Assembly (NCBI RefSeq): GCF_900100075.1 | Contig: NZ_FNEG01000001.1 | Span: 62,001 to 126,000, forward strand | Source: Chryseobacterium jejuense | GTDB taxonomy: Bacteria; Bacteroidota; Bacteroidia; Flavobacteriales; Weeksellaceae | Reading direction: 5' to 3' | Length of the DNA stretch: 64,000 bases | Part shown: piece after piece, positions 1 to 8,545 of the stretch | How the letters are laid out: every line of letters starts with the position of its first letter | Numbering within the stretch: the first letter of the stretch is position 1 | Notes under the pieces: generated by a model | Databases searched by the model: none | Told to the model about the DNA's origin: nothing | Seen by the model: only the letters and a program-made list of their open reading frames with translations | Program-made: the position numbers and the translations under genes

Positions 1-119
1 TGTCGGTTTTTTTATTTGGTAATCAGGAGGTAAGCGAATGTTAACAAAACTTAATGTTATATAGTTTCATGGGCGGTCCTTTTTTAAGAAATTTGCACTC
101 GAATTATAAATACTAAAAA

Positions 120-758
120 ATGGGAATTGGTAATATTTTCCACGCTTTTCAACCAAAAGATAAAATCTTCTTTGTACTTTTCGAGAAGGTAACAGAAAAC
201 CTAGTTGCAATGTCTGAAGAATTCAACGCTGGAATCAAGGATTTCGATCTTAATGACGATTCAATGTTGAAAAAAATGAGTGATTACGAACATAAGAATG
301 ACGAGCTTACTCACGAAATCTTCGTAGAACTAGGAAAAAACTTCATTACTCCTTTTGACCGTGAAGATATTCACACATTGGCAACAGGATTAGATGATAT
401 CGCAGATTATATCTACGCATCTACAAAATATATCTTCTTATACAAATCTCCTGAGATGAAAGCTTATTCAGACTTCTCTCTATTGATTCACAAAGCATGT
501 CTTGAAATTCAGAATGCAATGAAGAACCTTAAAGGGTTCAAGAACATGGAGCAGGTGAAAGAAGCTTGTATTAAAGTAAACTCTATTGAAAATATTGCAG
601 ATGATTTGCTTTCTAACTCAATGGTAGATTTATTCGAAACTAATGATGCTATCAACATTATTAAAGTTTCATCTGTATTGAACTATCTTGAAATCGTAAC
701 GGATAAAGCAGAAGATGTTGCCAATACAATTGAGAACATCATGATTAAATACGCCTAA
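120..758 (+). CDS. DUF47 (PhoU-like) Pit accessory protein
   Basis: A 212-residue all-helical protein of the DUF47/PhoU-like family, which in many bacteria is encoded directly before a Pit phosphate transporter and is thought to modulate it. The sequence is soluble, with no signal peptide or membrane segment, and carries acidic helices such as DREDIHTLATGLDDIADYIY near residues 80-100 that resemble the metal-binding E/D-rich helices of PhoU. The ATG follows an A-rich tract (actaaaaa), usual for Bacteroidota. The pit gene starts 23 nt downstream, so the two are almost certainly cotranscribed. No Pho box was recognised in the short upstream region. Function is inferred from family and neighbour. 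Confidence 0.88.
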   Translation: MGIGNIFHAFQPKDKIFFVLFEKVTENLVAMSEEFNAGIKDFDLNDDSMLKKMSDYEHKNDELTHEIFVELGKNFITPFDREDIHTLATGLDDIADYIYASTKYIFLYKSPEMKAYSDFSLLIHKACLEIQNAMKNLKGFKNMEQVKEACIKVNSIENIADDLLSNSMVDLFETNDAINIIKVSSVLNYLEIVTDKAEDVANTIENIMIKYA

Positions 759-781
759 AAGATAACAATACATAGCAAAAA

Positions 782-1924
782 ATGGAATTTCCTATTTTAC
801 TTGTAGTTATTATTGCGTTGGCGCTAATCTTTGATTATATCAATGGTTTCCATGATGCGGCCAACTCGATTGCAACTATCGTATCTACAAAAGTTTTAAC
901 TCCATTCCAGGCTGTACTTTGGGCAGCACTTTGGAATTTTGCAGCTTTCTTTATTGCTGCTTATATTATTGGAGAATTCAAAATTGGTAATACAATTGCC
1001 AAAACAGTTAATGAGAATTTTATCACTCTTGAGGTTATATTTTCAGGTCTTATAGCAGCCATTGCCTGGAACCTTTTGACGTGGTGGTTTGGGATTCCTT
1101 CCTCATCATCACACACGCTGATTGGAGGTTTCTTAGGAGCTGCTCTTATGCATGCTTTCATGATGGATTATCATGCTGTAGCTGCAGCACAGCCGGAGCT
1201 TGGGGTGTGGGAGACCACTAAAGCAGCTTTCGGCCAGGTAACTCATCAAGGTGTGGTGAAGTTTGATAAAGTAATTCCTATCTTCCTGTTCATTTTCATG
1301 GCACCGATCATAGGGATGATTATCTCCATCATTATTACATTAATTATTGTTCATCTTTATAAGAAATCAAATCCACACAAAGCAGATAAGTCTTTCAAAA
1401 GATTACAGTTGGCTTCGTCAGCACTGTTTAGTTTAGGACACGGTTTGAATGATGCTCAGAAAGTAATGGGTATTATTGGAGCTGCCGTAATTTATTATCA
1501 CGTTAATATGCTTCAGGATGTACAGTATTTGAATATTCCTTCCGCAGAACGTTTTGATTACTTTGCACAGCATTATATTTGGGTTCCTTTAGTTTCATTT
1601 ATTGCCATTGCCTTAGGAACAATGAGTGGTGGTTGGAAGATCATCAAAACAATGGGAACTAAGATCACTAAAGTAACTTCATTAGAAGGAGTAAGTGCAG
1701 AAACTGCAGGAGCTATTACTTTATTCATCACAGACCACTTTGGTATTCCTGTATCTACAACACACACCATTACAGGTTCTATCATCGGGGTAGGATTAAC
1801 GAAAAGGATTTCTGCTGTAAGATGGGGAATTACCGTAAGCTTACTTTGGGCTTGGGTATTAACCATTCCAATTTCAGCATTGGTAGCAGCAAGCACTTAT
1901 CTTATTGTAACTTTTCTTTTTTAA
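782..1924 (+). CDS. inorganic phosphate transporter, Pit family
   Basis: A 380-residue polytopic inner-membrane protein of the Pit/PHO4 family, which takes up phosphate (usually as a metal-phosphate complex) with protons or sodium. The two internally repeated family signatures are visible: an N-terminal one around FHDAANSIATIVSTK (residues 23-37) and a C-terminal one around HFGIPVSTTHTITGSIIGVG (about 319-338), with GIPSSSSHTLIGG near 105. These inverted halves form the transport path. About ten hydrophobic segments are spread along the chain with a hydrophilic loop near residues 190-215. It forms an operon with the DUF47 gene and is followed by a hairpin terminator at 1948. The exact cosubstrate cannot be read from the sequence. 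Confidence 0.93.
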   Translation: MEFPILLVVIIALALIFDYINGFHDAANSIATIVSTKVLTPFQAVLWAALWNFAAFFIAAYIIGEFKIGNTIAKTVNENFITLEVIFSGLIAAIAWNLLTWWFGIPSSSSHTLIGGFLGAALMHAFMMDYHAVAAAQPELGVWETTKAAFGQVTHQGVVKFDKVIPIFLFIFMAPIIGMIISIIITLIIVHLYKKSNPHKADKSFKRLQLASSALFSLGHGLNDAQKVMGIIGAAVIYYHVNMLQDVQYLNIPSAERFDYFAQHYIWVPLVSFIAIALGTMSGGWKIIKTMGTKITKVTSLEGVSAETAGAITLFITDHFGIPVSTTHTITGSIIGVGLTKRISAVRWGITVSLLWAWVLTIPISALVAASTYLIVTFLF

Positions 1925-1947
1925 GATAAAAATCACAATTATCATAT

Positions 1948-1976
1948 AAACTTTGTCCATTTGGGCAAAGTTTTTT
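1948..1976 (+). terminator. rho-independent terminator after pit
   Basis: Stem AAACTTTG / CAAAGTTT (1948-1955 with 1966-1973) and a 10-nt loop, running into a T tract. It closes the DUF47-pit operon. A closely similar hairpin is found at 2450-2477. Confidence 0.8.
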
Positions 1977-2032
1977 GTTTCTGAAAGTTGGTTAAAAAGA
2001 AATTTTGGCATAACCCTCAATTAGATTAAATT

Positions 2033-2368
2033 ATGAAAATATTTGTTTTTTTATGCTTTTTAATGTTGGTATCTGCATGTGGGGAGTCTGATTGCAATAA
2101 TGTGAAACAAGCTTTCTATCCTGATGAATATAATTTGATTGTTGGAGAATCAAATATAGATAACTCATGGATCAAAATTACAGGTTATGATCCCATAACA
2201 AATAAAAAATCTAATATTATGGTGCATAATAATTGGATCGTCGATTATAACGAAGTTGAAACGGGAGATACGATAATGAAGAGAGAGGGAAATTTGGAAC
2301 TTGTTATTCATAAAAAAGATACTATTATCAGGCATGATTGGTATTGTAGAGGAAAGGCCTATAAGTAA
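2033..2368 (+). CDS. small lipoprotein of unknown function
   Basis: A 111-residue protein with a lipoprotein signal peptide: a short charged start, a hydrophobic stretch and the lipobox VSAC with the acylated cysteine at residue 16. The mature part is about 95 residues, hydrophilic and probably beta-rich, and contains three further cysteines (CNN near the start, WYC near the end) that could form a disulfide. I do not recognise the family. The gene stands alone between two nearly identical terminators, so it is probably transcribed from its own promoter in 1977-2032. Base composition looks slightly more AT-rich than the flanking housekeeping genes, compatible with an inserted cassette, but that is only an impression. 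Confidence 0.65.
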   Translation: MKIFVFLCFLMLVSACGESDCNNVKQAFYPDEYNLIVGESNIDNSWIKITGYDPITNKKSNIMVHNNWIVDYNEVETGDTIMKREGNLELVIHKKDTIIRHDWYCRGKAYK

Positions 2369-2449
2369 CTTGAATACTTACTTAAGCTATATTATGAATT
2401 CAAGTAAAAGAAATACTCTCAGTTAAGTATGCTAGTTTCTTTTATGACC

Positions 2450-2482
2450 AAAACTTTGTCTATTTGTACAAAGTTTTTTGTT
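2450..2482 (+). terminator. terminator after the small lipoprotein gene
   Basis: Stem AAAACTTTGT (2450-2459) pairs with ACAAAGTTTT (2468-2477), followed by further Ts. Stem, part of the loop and tail match the terminator at 1948, so the lipoprotein gene is bracketed by twin hairpins. Confidence 0.78.
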
Positions 2483-2503
2483 TTATAAAGCCCTGAAAAA
2501 TCG

Positions 2504-2511
2504 TATTTTTG
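2504..2511 (+). promoter_or_regulatory. Bacteroidota -7 element (TATTTTTG) for the polyprenyl synthase operon
   Basis: TATTTTTG fits the TAnnTTTG consensus 18 nt before the ATG. A TTG triplet lies 23 nt upstream, a little farther than ideal, so the -33 assignment is uncertain. Confidence 0.5.
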
Positions 2512-2529
2512 TTCAAATTATAAAATTTT

Positions 2530-3501
2530 ATGGAATTTTTAGACAGATACCAGCAGATTGTTGGGGACGCCATCAATAAGTACACTTTTAAAGATAAGCC
2601 TACGGAGTTATATGATCCGATGAATTACATTATTTCCCATGGTGGAAAGCGTCTTCGTCCCATTATGGTTCTGATGGCTTGTGATCTGTTTGGTGGAGAC
2701 CTGAAGCAGGCTATAAAACCAGCTTTGGCTATCGAGTTTTTCCATAACTTTACCCTGATCCATGATGATATTATGGATGAAGCTCCATTAAGAAGAAATA
2801 AACCTACGATCCACACTTTACACGGAATCAATGTGGGAATTCTTTCAGGAGACGGATTAATGCTTAAAGCATATAAATTCTTTGAAGATCTTGAACCTGA
2901 AATTTTCAAGGCTTGTATCAGAATCTTTACCCATACTGGACTTCTTTTATGTGAAGGACAGCAGTATGATATTAATTTCGAAACTCAGGAGAATGTAACT
3001 TTTGATGATTATATCAGAATGATTACTTACAAAACAGGAGTATTAAGTGCTTCTTCTTTTGAGATCGGAGCCCTAATTGCAAGAGCTGATTTTAAAGATG
3101 CCAAAGCGATTTTCAACTTCGGAAAACACATCGGAATTGCATTCCAGATTATGGATGATTATCTTGATGTATTTGGAGACCAGGCGCAATTTGGTAAAAA
3201 ACATGCCGGAGATATCTACGAAAATAAGAAAACAGTTCTTTACCTGTTAGCAAGAGAACATGCTACAGATGAAGAAAGAAAAGAATTAGATTACTGGTAC
3301 TCTAAAAAGACCGATAATATTGATAAAATCTACGGAGTTGAAAAGATCTTCAGAAGAACAAAAGTAGACGAGAAAGCATTGCGTTTGATCGAAAAGCACA
3401 ACGAAATCGGTCAGAGCTATCTTCAGAAAATTGATATTCCTGACGAAAAGAAAAAGCCGTTCATTGAGCTTGCCAATTATTTATTGAGAAGAGAAAGCTA
3501 A
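2530..3501 (+). CDS. polyprenyl synthetase (trans-isoprenyl diphosphate synthase)
   Basis: A 323-residue cytosolic enzyme that condenses isopentenyl diphosphate with allylic diphosphates. Both aspartate-rich Mg-binding motifs are present: DDIMD at residues 79-83 (first, with RR downstream) and DDYLD at 209-213 (second). GGKRLRP at 38-44 is the IPP-binding signature. The residue five places before the first motif is Phe (F74); bulky aromatics near this position generally limit chain length, so a C15-C20 product is more likely than a quinone-length octaprenyl chain. That is inference. It is followed after a short repeat by GSCFA, DUF4269 and tatD genes on the same strand and may be the first gene of that transcript. 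Confidence 0.92.
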   Translation: MEFLDRYQQIVGDAINKYTFKDKPTELYDPMNYIISHGGKRLRPIMVLMACDLFGGDLKQAIKPALAIEFFHNFTLIHDDIMDEAPLRRNKPTIHTLHGINVGILSGDGLMLKAYKFFEDLEPEIFKACIRIFTHTGLLLCEGQQYDINFETQENVTFDDYIRMITYKTGVLSASSFEIGALIARADFKDAKAIFNFGKHIGIAFQIMDDYLDVFGDQAQFGKKHAGDIYENKKTVLYLLAREHATDEERKELDYWYSKKTDNIDKIYGVEKIFRRTKVDEKALRLIEKHNEIGQSYLQKIDIPDEKKKPFIELANYLLRRES

Positions 3502-3508
3502 ATATGGT

Positions 3509-3572
3509 TGCAGATGATAGGTAGTAGGTATCAGAATTGCCTGCCACCTATTACCTGCCACCTAACATCTAT
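3509..3572. repeat. word-type hairpin repeat (GGTAGTAGGT / ACCTATTACC)
   Basis: The left arm reads gataggtagtaggtatcag; the right arm, ctgccacctattacctgcc then accta, is its approximate reverse complement. Each arm repeats the word AGGT(A/G)G with variations, giving an imperfect hairpin between two genes. Six other loci in the window share the architecture but use different words. Confidence 0.6.
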
Positions 3573-3575
3573 ACA

Positions 3576-4526
3576 ATGAAGTTCAGAACAGAAGTTGATA
3601 TTCCAAAATCAGAGAAAAAGATAGAAATTGAAGATCGAATATTTTCAATAGGTTCGTGCTTTGCTTCTGAAATGACTGAATTATTGAAAGATGGCCAGCT
3701 TCTGACCCTTAATAATCCTTTTGGAACAATTTTTAACCCTTTTTCCATCAATAATGCCATAAAAAGACTTCATGATTCGGAGTTTTACTTGGAAGAAGAG
3801 CTGATTACCTATAATGAGGAATACCTTTCATTAGATCATCATACGAGCTTTGATACAAGATATATTCATCAGACGCTGGACAAGATTAATGGCTCTATAG
3901 AAGCAGGAAATGCCTTTCTTCAGGAAGCAGACTGGATCATCATTACATACGGATCCTCTTTCATCTACGAATTCCTTCCGAAGCAAAAATTGGTGGCTAA
4001 CTGCCATAAGATTCCACAGAAGTTCTTTGAGAAGAGGCTGTTATCCCATCAGGAACTTACAGGTTCCATTTACAATACTATTCTGGAGCTTAAAGATATC
4101 TGCAAAGAAGGAGTTCAGATTTTATTTTCTGTTTCTCCGGTAAGGCATACCAAAGATGGAATGGTTGAAAACCAGTTGAGCAAATCCAAGTTAATTACAG
4201 CTATTCACGAATCGATTTCTCTATTTGAAGATTGTCATTATCTGCCTGTTTATGAAGTTTTGATGGATGATTTGAGGGATTACCGTTTCTATAAAGAAGA
4301 TATGATTCATCCGAGTACTCAAGCTGTTAATTATATTTTTGATAAGTTTGGAGACTCTTATTTTTCGGAAGCAACAAAGGAATTTATTAAAGAAAATTTT
4401 AAGATTATGAGAGCATTGGAACATAGAACCAATGATGCCAAAGATCCTAAGTTTATTGAATTCAGAGAAAAATTAGATCAGAGAATTGATTTACAGCGTA
4501 AAAAGGTAAAACATAAAATATTTTAA
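3576..4526 (+). CDS. GSCFA domain protein
   Basis: A 316-residue protein of the GSCFA family, named for a motif that appears here as GSCFA at residues 26-30. The fold is SGNH-hydrolase-like: GSCFA corresponds to the nucleophile block, and the C-terminal MIHPSTQAVNYIFDKF supplies the Asp/His-type end block. Substrate is unknown; members are suspected to be esterases acting on polysaccharide or lipid. An in-frame ATG exists 39 nt upstream, but that extension lies inside the intergenic repeat and would encode the low-complexity PATYYLPPN, so the ATG giving MKFRTEV is preferred. The DUF4269 gene begins immediately after the stop codon, indicating translational coupling. Confidence 0.82.
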   Translation: MKFRTEVDIPKSEKKIEIEDRIFSIGSCFASEMTELLKDGQLLTLNNPFGTIFNPFSINNAIKRLHDSEFYLEEELITYNEEYLSLDHHTSFDTRYIHQTLDKINGSIEAGNAFLQEADWIIITYGSSFIYEFLPKQKLVANCHKIPQKFFEKRLLSHQELTGSIYNTILELKDICKEGVQILFSVSPVRHTKDGMVENQLSKSKLITAIHESISLFEDCHYLPVYEVLMDDLRDYRFYKEDMIHPSTQAVNYIFDKFGDSYFSEATKEFIKENFKIMRALEHRTNDAKDPKFIEFREKLDQRIDLQRKKVKHKIF

Positions 4527-5048
4527 ATGCCTGATTTCACCAGAATTGATTATCTGAGAGATGGAAACGAAAGACAAAGAAAAGCTTACGAACTTCTTGC
4601 AAAGCATCGTGTTTTTGAAAAATTAAAAGATTATTCACCCATTTTAGCAGGAACTGTCCCTATTGAAATTGATATAGATGGAAGTGACCTGGATCTTATT
4701 TTTGAGGTGGATTTAAGGTTTGAAGAGGACTTTTTGGACGATTTAATGTTTAGCAAGTTTATTCCTGATGATGTAGGAGTGGAATATCCCATTATAAATG
4801 ACGAAAAATGCATTACATTAAATTTTATGCTCGAAGGGTTTCCCATTGAAATTTTCGGACAGAATAAGCCTACCATTCAGCAGAACGCTTATCTTCATAT
4901 GATTGCTGAGCACAAAATATTACAGGAAAAAGGAGAAGATTTTAAACAGAAAATAATAGAGCTTAAAAAACAGGGAATAAAGACAGAACCGGCTTTCGGA
5001 ATGTTACTGGGACTTGAAAATCCTTATGAAGATCTATTGAAATTTTAA
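4527..5048 (+). CDS. DUF4269 protein, nucleotidyltransferase-like
   Basis: A 173-residue soluble protein that I recognise as DUF4269. The centre carries LAGTVPIEIDIDGSDLDLIFE (about residues 41-61), resembling the G-S-x-A/L-x-x-D-x-D core of minimal nucleotidyltransferases, with acidic pairs that could bind metal. The family has no established function, so a nucleotidyltransferase role is inference from this motif. It abuts the GSCFA gene without a gap and the tatD gene begins 5 nt after its stop, so the three are cotranscribed. Confidence 0.75.
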   Translation: MPDFTRIDYLRDGNERQRKAYELLAKHRVFEKLKDYSPILAGTVPIEIDIDGSDLDLIFEVDLRFEEDFLDDLMFSKFIPDDVGVEYPIINDEKCITLNFMLEGFPIEIFGQNKPTIQQNAYLHMIAEHKILQEKGEDFKQKIIELKKQGIKTEPAFGMLLGLENPYEDLLKF

Positions 5049-5053
5049 ATAAA

Positions 5054-5821
5054 ATGATTGATACACATACCCATTTATACGCAGAAGAATTTGATGAAGA
5101 TAGAAAAGAAGCTATCCAAAGAGCTTTAGATAAAGGAATCACAGAATTTTATCTTCCCGCTATAGATTCAGAATCCCACGAGAAAATGTTGCAATTGGAG
5201 ACAGAATATCCGGGACAGATTTTTTCAATGATGGGACTTCATCCTTGCTATGTAAAGCCGGAATCCTGGGAAAAAGAACTGGAAATCGTTAAGAACTACC
5301 TTGACCAAAGACATTTTCCTGCGATAGGAGAGATCGGAATTGATCTGTATTGGGATAAATCAACTTTGGATATTCAGGTGAAAGCTTTTGAGCAGCAGAT
5401 TGATTGGGCTATAGAAAAAGACCTTCCGATTGTAATTCATACCAGAGAAAGCTTTGATGAAACATTCGAAGTATTGGAAAGAAAAAAACACCTCAAATTA
5501 AGAGGGATTTTCCATTGTTTTTCCGGAAACCTGGAACAGGCTCAACATGCGATTGACCTGAATTTTATTTTAGGAATCGGTGGGGTAGTGACGTTTAAAA
5601 ATGGGAAAATAGATCAGTTTTTGAGCGAAGTTCCTTTGGATAAAATTGTATTGGAAACAGATTCTCCTTATTTGGCTCCAGTTCCACACAGAGGAAAAAG
5701 AAATGAGAGTTCATACCTTGATCTTGTTGCTGGAAAACTGGTAGATATTTATGGTAAAGACTTCTCTGAAATAGACAGAATTACAACTGAAAACGCGAAG
5801 AAATTGTTTGTTAACAGTTAA
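5054..5821 (+). CDS. TatD family metal-dependent hydrolase (DNase)
   Basis: A 255-residue TIM-barrel enzyme of the TatD family, which uses divalent metals and in characterised members acts as a 3'-5' exonuclease on DNA or RNA. Visible metal-binding positions are HTHLY near residue 4, the E in IGEIGIDLYWD near 95, HTRE near 130, HCFSG near 155 and ETDSPYLAP near 205. The typical C-terminal TTENAKKLF is intact. It is the last gene of the GSCFA-DUF4269-tatD run and is followed by a strong bidirectional terminator shared with the helicase gene on the other strand. Confidence 0.92.
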   Translation: MIDTHTHLYAEEFDEDRKEAIQRALDKGITEFYLPAIDSESHEKMLQLETEYPGQIFSMMGLHPCYVKPESWEKELEIVKNYLDQRHFPAIGEIGIDLYWDKSTLDIQVKAFEQQIDWAIEKDLPIVIHTRESFDETFEVLERKKHLKLRGIFHCFSGNLEQAQHAIDLNFILGIGGVVTFKNGKIDQFLSEVPLDKIVLETDSPYLAPVPHRGKRNESSYLDLVAGKLVDIYGKDFSEIDRITTENAKKLFVNS

Positions 5822-5834
5822 CATATACAGAAAA

Positions 5835-5868
5835 AAAATCCCTTTCAAAATGAAAGGGATTTTTTTAT
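5835..5868. terminator. bidirectional terminator between tatD and the helicase gene
   Basis: Perfect 10-bp stem ATCCCTTTCA / TGAAAGGGAT (5838-5847 with 5851-5860) with a 3-nt loop, preceded by A8 and followed by T7. It can end transcripts from both convergent genes. Confidence 0.9.
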
Positions 5869-7181
5869 TTTTTTCTGGTGAAACTCTTATTCTTAGGCTT
5901 TTTAAATCCAGTAGAAGGTGTTTCAGAAGGTTTTGGCTTCTTTTTATTTCTATTATTATTGTTGGGCCTGGAATTATTATTCGGTTTCTGTGATCTATCA
6001 GCGCCTGCGGCAGCCGGTTTATTGTTAGAATCTCTTTTCTGTGCTACAAGATCATCTGTATGGAAAGGATGGTTTTTGATAACAGGAATTTTCTTTCCAA
6101 TCAGCTTTTCTGTATTTTTCAGATTAAGAAGATCTAATCCGTCTACAAAAGAAATAGAAGATCCTTCTGCTCCGGCTCTTCCTGTTCTTCCGATTCTGTG
6201 TACATACGTTTCAGAAACATCAGATAGTTCAAAATTGATGACAAATTTCAGTTCATCAATATCAATTCCTCTTGCAGCAATGTCAGTAGCTACCAGAACT
6301 CTTGTTTTCCCTGATTTGAAGTTATTAAGGGCATTCTGTCTCGCATTTTGAGATTTGTTCCCGTGAATAGCCTCTGCAGAAATCTCATCTTTTTGAAGCT
6401 TTCTAGCAATTTTATCAGCACCATGCTTGGTTCTGGAAAATACCAATACAGAATCTGCAATATCGTTTTGCAGAATGTGAGATAAAAGATTCAGTTTGTT
6501 ATCCTTTTCTACAAAATAAACAGACTGTTTTATGGTGTCTGCAGTAGACGAAACTGGGGTAACTTCTACCTTTACAGGATTGTTAAGGATAGAATTAGCC
6601 AGTTTCTGGATTTCTCCAGGCATCGTTGCAGAGAAGAACAGAGTTTGTCTTCTTTGTGGTAAAAGTTTGATGATTCTTTTCACATCATGAACAAAGCCCA
6701 TGTCAAGCATTCTGTCCGCCTCATCAAGAACAAATATTTCAAGATTTTTTAAGCTGATAATGCCCTGAGCAATGAAGTCAAGAAGTCTTCCTGGTGTAGC
6801 AACCAAAATGTCAACTCCTCTTCTCAAAGCAGCTTCTTGGTTTCCTTGTTTCACCCCTCCGAAGATAACAAGTTCTTTTAACGGAAGATATTTACCGTAA
6901 GCTTGAATGTTTTCCTCAATCTGAATCGCCAATTCTCTGGTAGGCGTAAGGATTAAGGCTTTAATATTTTTGTTCGGTATTTTATTTTTAGATAGATTCT
7001 GTAAAATAGGAATAGCAAATGCTGCTGTTTTCCCAGTTCCGGTTTGTGCACAGCCTAAAAAGTCTCTGCCCTCTAAAATTTCAGGAATAGATCTTTCCTG
7101 AATGGGTGTTGGAGTCGTATATCCCTGTTCCTGGATTGCCTTGGCAATAGGTTCTATTAAGTTTAAGTCTGTAAAATTCAA
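5865..7181 (-). CDS. DEAD-box ATP-dependent RNA helicase (RhlE-like)
   Basis: A DEAD-box helicase of about 438 residues that remodels RNA duplexes, for example in ribosome assembly or cold adaptation. The Q motif (GYTTPTPIQ), Walker A (AQTGTGKT), PTRELA, TPGR, DEAD ([10 protein letters not shown]), SAT, and the C-terminal ARGIDI and HRIGRTGR motifs are all visible in order. The tail is Asn/Lys-rich and disordered, as in cold-adapted RhlE proteins. The open frame extends to a TTG at 7241, but that codon is part of a promoter -7 element. The first plausible start is the TTG at 7181, giving [13 protein letters not shown], the usual family start; no ATG fits. The start is therefore the least certain part. 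Confidence 0.9.
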   Translation of the reverse strand: MNFTDLNLIEPIAKAIQEQGYTTPTPIQERSIPEILEGRDFLGCAQTGTGKTAAFAIPILQNLSKNKIPNKNIKALILTPTRELAIQIEENIQAYGKYLPLKELVIFGGVKQGNQEAALRRGVDILVATPGRLLDFIAQGIISLKNLEIFVLDEADRMLDMGFVHDVKRIIKLLPQRRQTLFFSATMPGEIQKLANSILNNPVKVEVTPVSSTADTIKQSVYFVEKDNKLNLLSHILQNDIADSVLVFSRTKHGADKIARKLQKDEISAEAIHGNKSQNARQNALNNFKSGKTRVLVATDIAARGIDIDELKFVINFELSDVSETYVHRIGRTGRAGAEGSSISFVDGLDLLNLKNTEKLIGKKIPVIKNHPFHTDDLVAQKRDSNNKPAAAGADRSQKPNNNSRPNNNNRNKKKPKPSETPSTGFKKPKNKSFTRKK

Positions 7182-7238
7182 ATGAATTATTTTAAAATTT
7201 AAATAAAAATTCTCTCTGTTTGAAAGAATTACATCCTG

Positions 7239-7246
7239 CAAAGGTA
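7239..7246 (-). promoter_or_regulatory. -7 promoter element (TACCTTTG) of the helicase gene
   Basis: On the minus strand TACCTTTG fits TAnnTTTG. Transcription would begin a few bases downstream, which excludes the upstream TTG at 7241 as start codon. No convincing -33 TTG was seen. Confidence 0.55.
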
Positions 7247-7437
7247 GGTTAAAAATTTAAGAATTGTATTTTAAGCTTCAATAACCTGTATGCAAGAGAT
7301 GAAAGTTGTTAAGGTTAACGTATTGAATGTTGTGATGAGCTTATAAACAATTGGTTACTCCATGTTAGAGTATCAAATTTCTGGTAAAGGAGAAACTCTC
7401 AATGATAAGCTGTAAATCATAATAACAAGCAAAAATA

Positions 7438-7461
7438 AAGAGGAACAAAACAGCTCCTCTT
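7438..7461 (-). terminator. terminator of obgE
   Basis: Read on the minus strand, AAGAGGA pairs with TCCTCTT (7455-7461 with 7438-7444) around a 10-nt loop, followed by TTATTTTT. It lies about 40 nt beyond the obgE stop codon. The remaining 7247-7437 spacer holds no feature I can name. Confidence 0.65.
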
Positions 7462-7497
7462 ATTTATATTGTAAAATCAAATTCTCAAATTTTGAGA

Positions 7498-8481
7498 CTA
7501 TCCATGCAACTGTTTCCAGATAGCATCTTTCAGTTCCATAAGGCCTTCTCCGGTAACTCCTGAAAAGAATAAAGGCTGCTTGTTCTCTGGGAATTCAGCG
7601 GCAATTTCTTTTTTCAGTTCATCATCCAAAAGATCGGATTTTGAAACAGAAACAATGAAATCTTTATCTAAAAGTTCAGGATTATATTCCTTTAATTCAT
7701 TTTCCAGAATTTTAAACTCCTGGAAGTGATCTTCAGCATCCGCTGGAATTAAAAACAATAGGATAGAGTTTCTTTCAATATGTCTCAGGAATCTGTGTCC
7801 TAATCCTTTTCCTTCTGCTGCCCCTTCAATAATCCCTGGAATATCAGCCATTACAAATGATTTGTAATTTCTGTAATCCACGATTCCTAGGTTAGGAGTA
7901 AGCGTAGTAAAGGCATAGTTAGCAATTTTAGGTTTTGCTGCAGAAACAGAAGCTAGAAGTGTAGATTTTCCGGCATTCGGAAATCCAACCAATCCTACAT
8001 CGGCCAAAATTTTAAGCTCGAAGACGATATAGCCTTCCTGACCGTCCATTCCGGGTTGAGCATATCTTGGAGTTTGATTGGTAGAAGATTTGAAGAATTC
8101 GTTTCCTCTTCCTCCTTTTCCTCCTTCCATCAAAATGATTTCCTGTTTGTCTTCAAGAATCTCGCCGATAATTTCTCCTTCTTCATTTTTAGCGATAGTT
8201 CCGATGGGAACATCAATATAAATATCAGAACCATCAGCACCGGTAAGCTGGTTTTTTGCTCCGTTTTCACCACGTTCAGCTTTTATGTGACGGGTGTATC
8301 GAAGCGGAAGTAAAGTCCATTCCTGAGCATTTCCTCTCATAATAACGTGGCCACCACGACCTCCGTCACCACCATCGGGACCTCCTTTAGGAATATACTT
8401 TTCACGGCGAAGGTGGGCAGAACCAGCACCTCCGTGTCCGCTTTTACAATGGATCTTTACGTAATCTACAAAGTTAGACAT
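7498..8481 (-). CDS. obgE: Obg GTPase (ribosome assembly)
   Basis: A 327-residue GTPase of the Obg/CgtA family, which binds the 50S subunit and couples ribosome assembly to GTP and ppGpp. The glycine-rich Obg fold covers about residues 1-158 ([20 protein letters not shown]). The G domain follows with P-loop GFPNAGKS at 166-173, the switch region [12 protein letters not shown] and SKSD (NKxD-like). The chain ends soon after the G domain, so it lacks the C-terminal OCT domain of many Gram-positive Obg proteins; short forms are common in Bacteroidota. It lies upstream of its own terminator and downstream of adk on the same strand, separated by a 64-nt word-type repeat. Confidence 0.95.
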   Translation of the reverse strand: MSNFVDYVKIHCKSGHGGAGSAHLRREKYIPKGGPDGGDGGRGGHVIMRGNAQEWTLLPLRYTRHIKAERGENGAKNQLTGADGSDIYIDVPIGTIAKNEEGEIIGEILEDKQEIILMEGGKGGRGNEFFKSSTNQTPRYAQPGMDGQEGYIVFELKILADVGLVGFPNAGKSTLLASVSAAKPKIANYAFTTLTPNLGIVDYRNYKSFVMADIPGIIEGAAEGKGLGHRFLRHIERNSILLFLIPADAEDHFQEFKILENELKEYNPELLDKDFIVSVSKSDLLDDELKKEIAAEFPENKQPLFFSGVTGEGLMELKDAIWKQLHG

Positions 8482-8485
8482 ATAG

Positions 8486-8545
8486 TATTTGTTACGAGTT
8501 GCGAGCTACGGGACGAAAATACGAATCCCGTATCCCGAATCTCGA
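8486..8545. repeat. word-type hairpin repeat (ACGGGA / TCCCGT)
   Basis: The left arm tacgagttgcgagctacggga and the right arm tcccgtatcccgaatctcga are approximate reverse complements, each made of repeated CGAG and CGGGA words. It fills the obgE-adk spacer and could fold in the shared transcript. Confidence 0.6.

Noticed and set aside
38..64. Eight-codon ORF after an AGGAGGTAA sequence
   Set aside because: Strong Shine-Dalgarno sequences are not the rule in this phylum, and eight codons near the window edge give no evidence for translation.
5878..6351. 157-codon plus-strand frame across the helicase gene
   Set aside because: It is antisense to the well-supported DEAD-box helicase; its Phe/Leu/Gly-rich translation reflects the complementary Lys/Asn tail.
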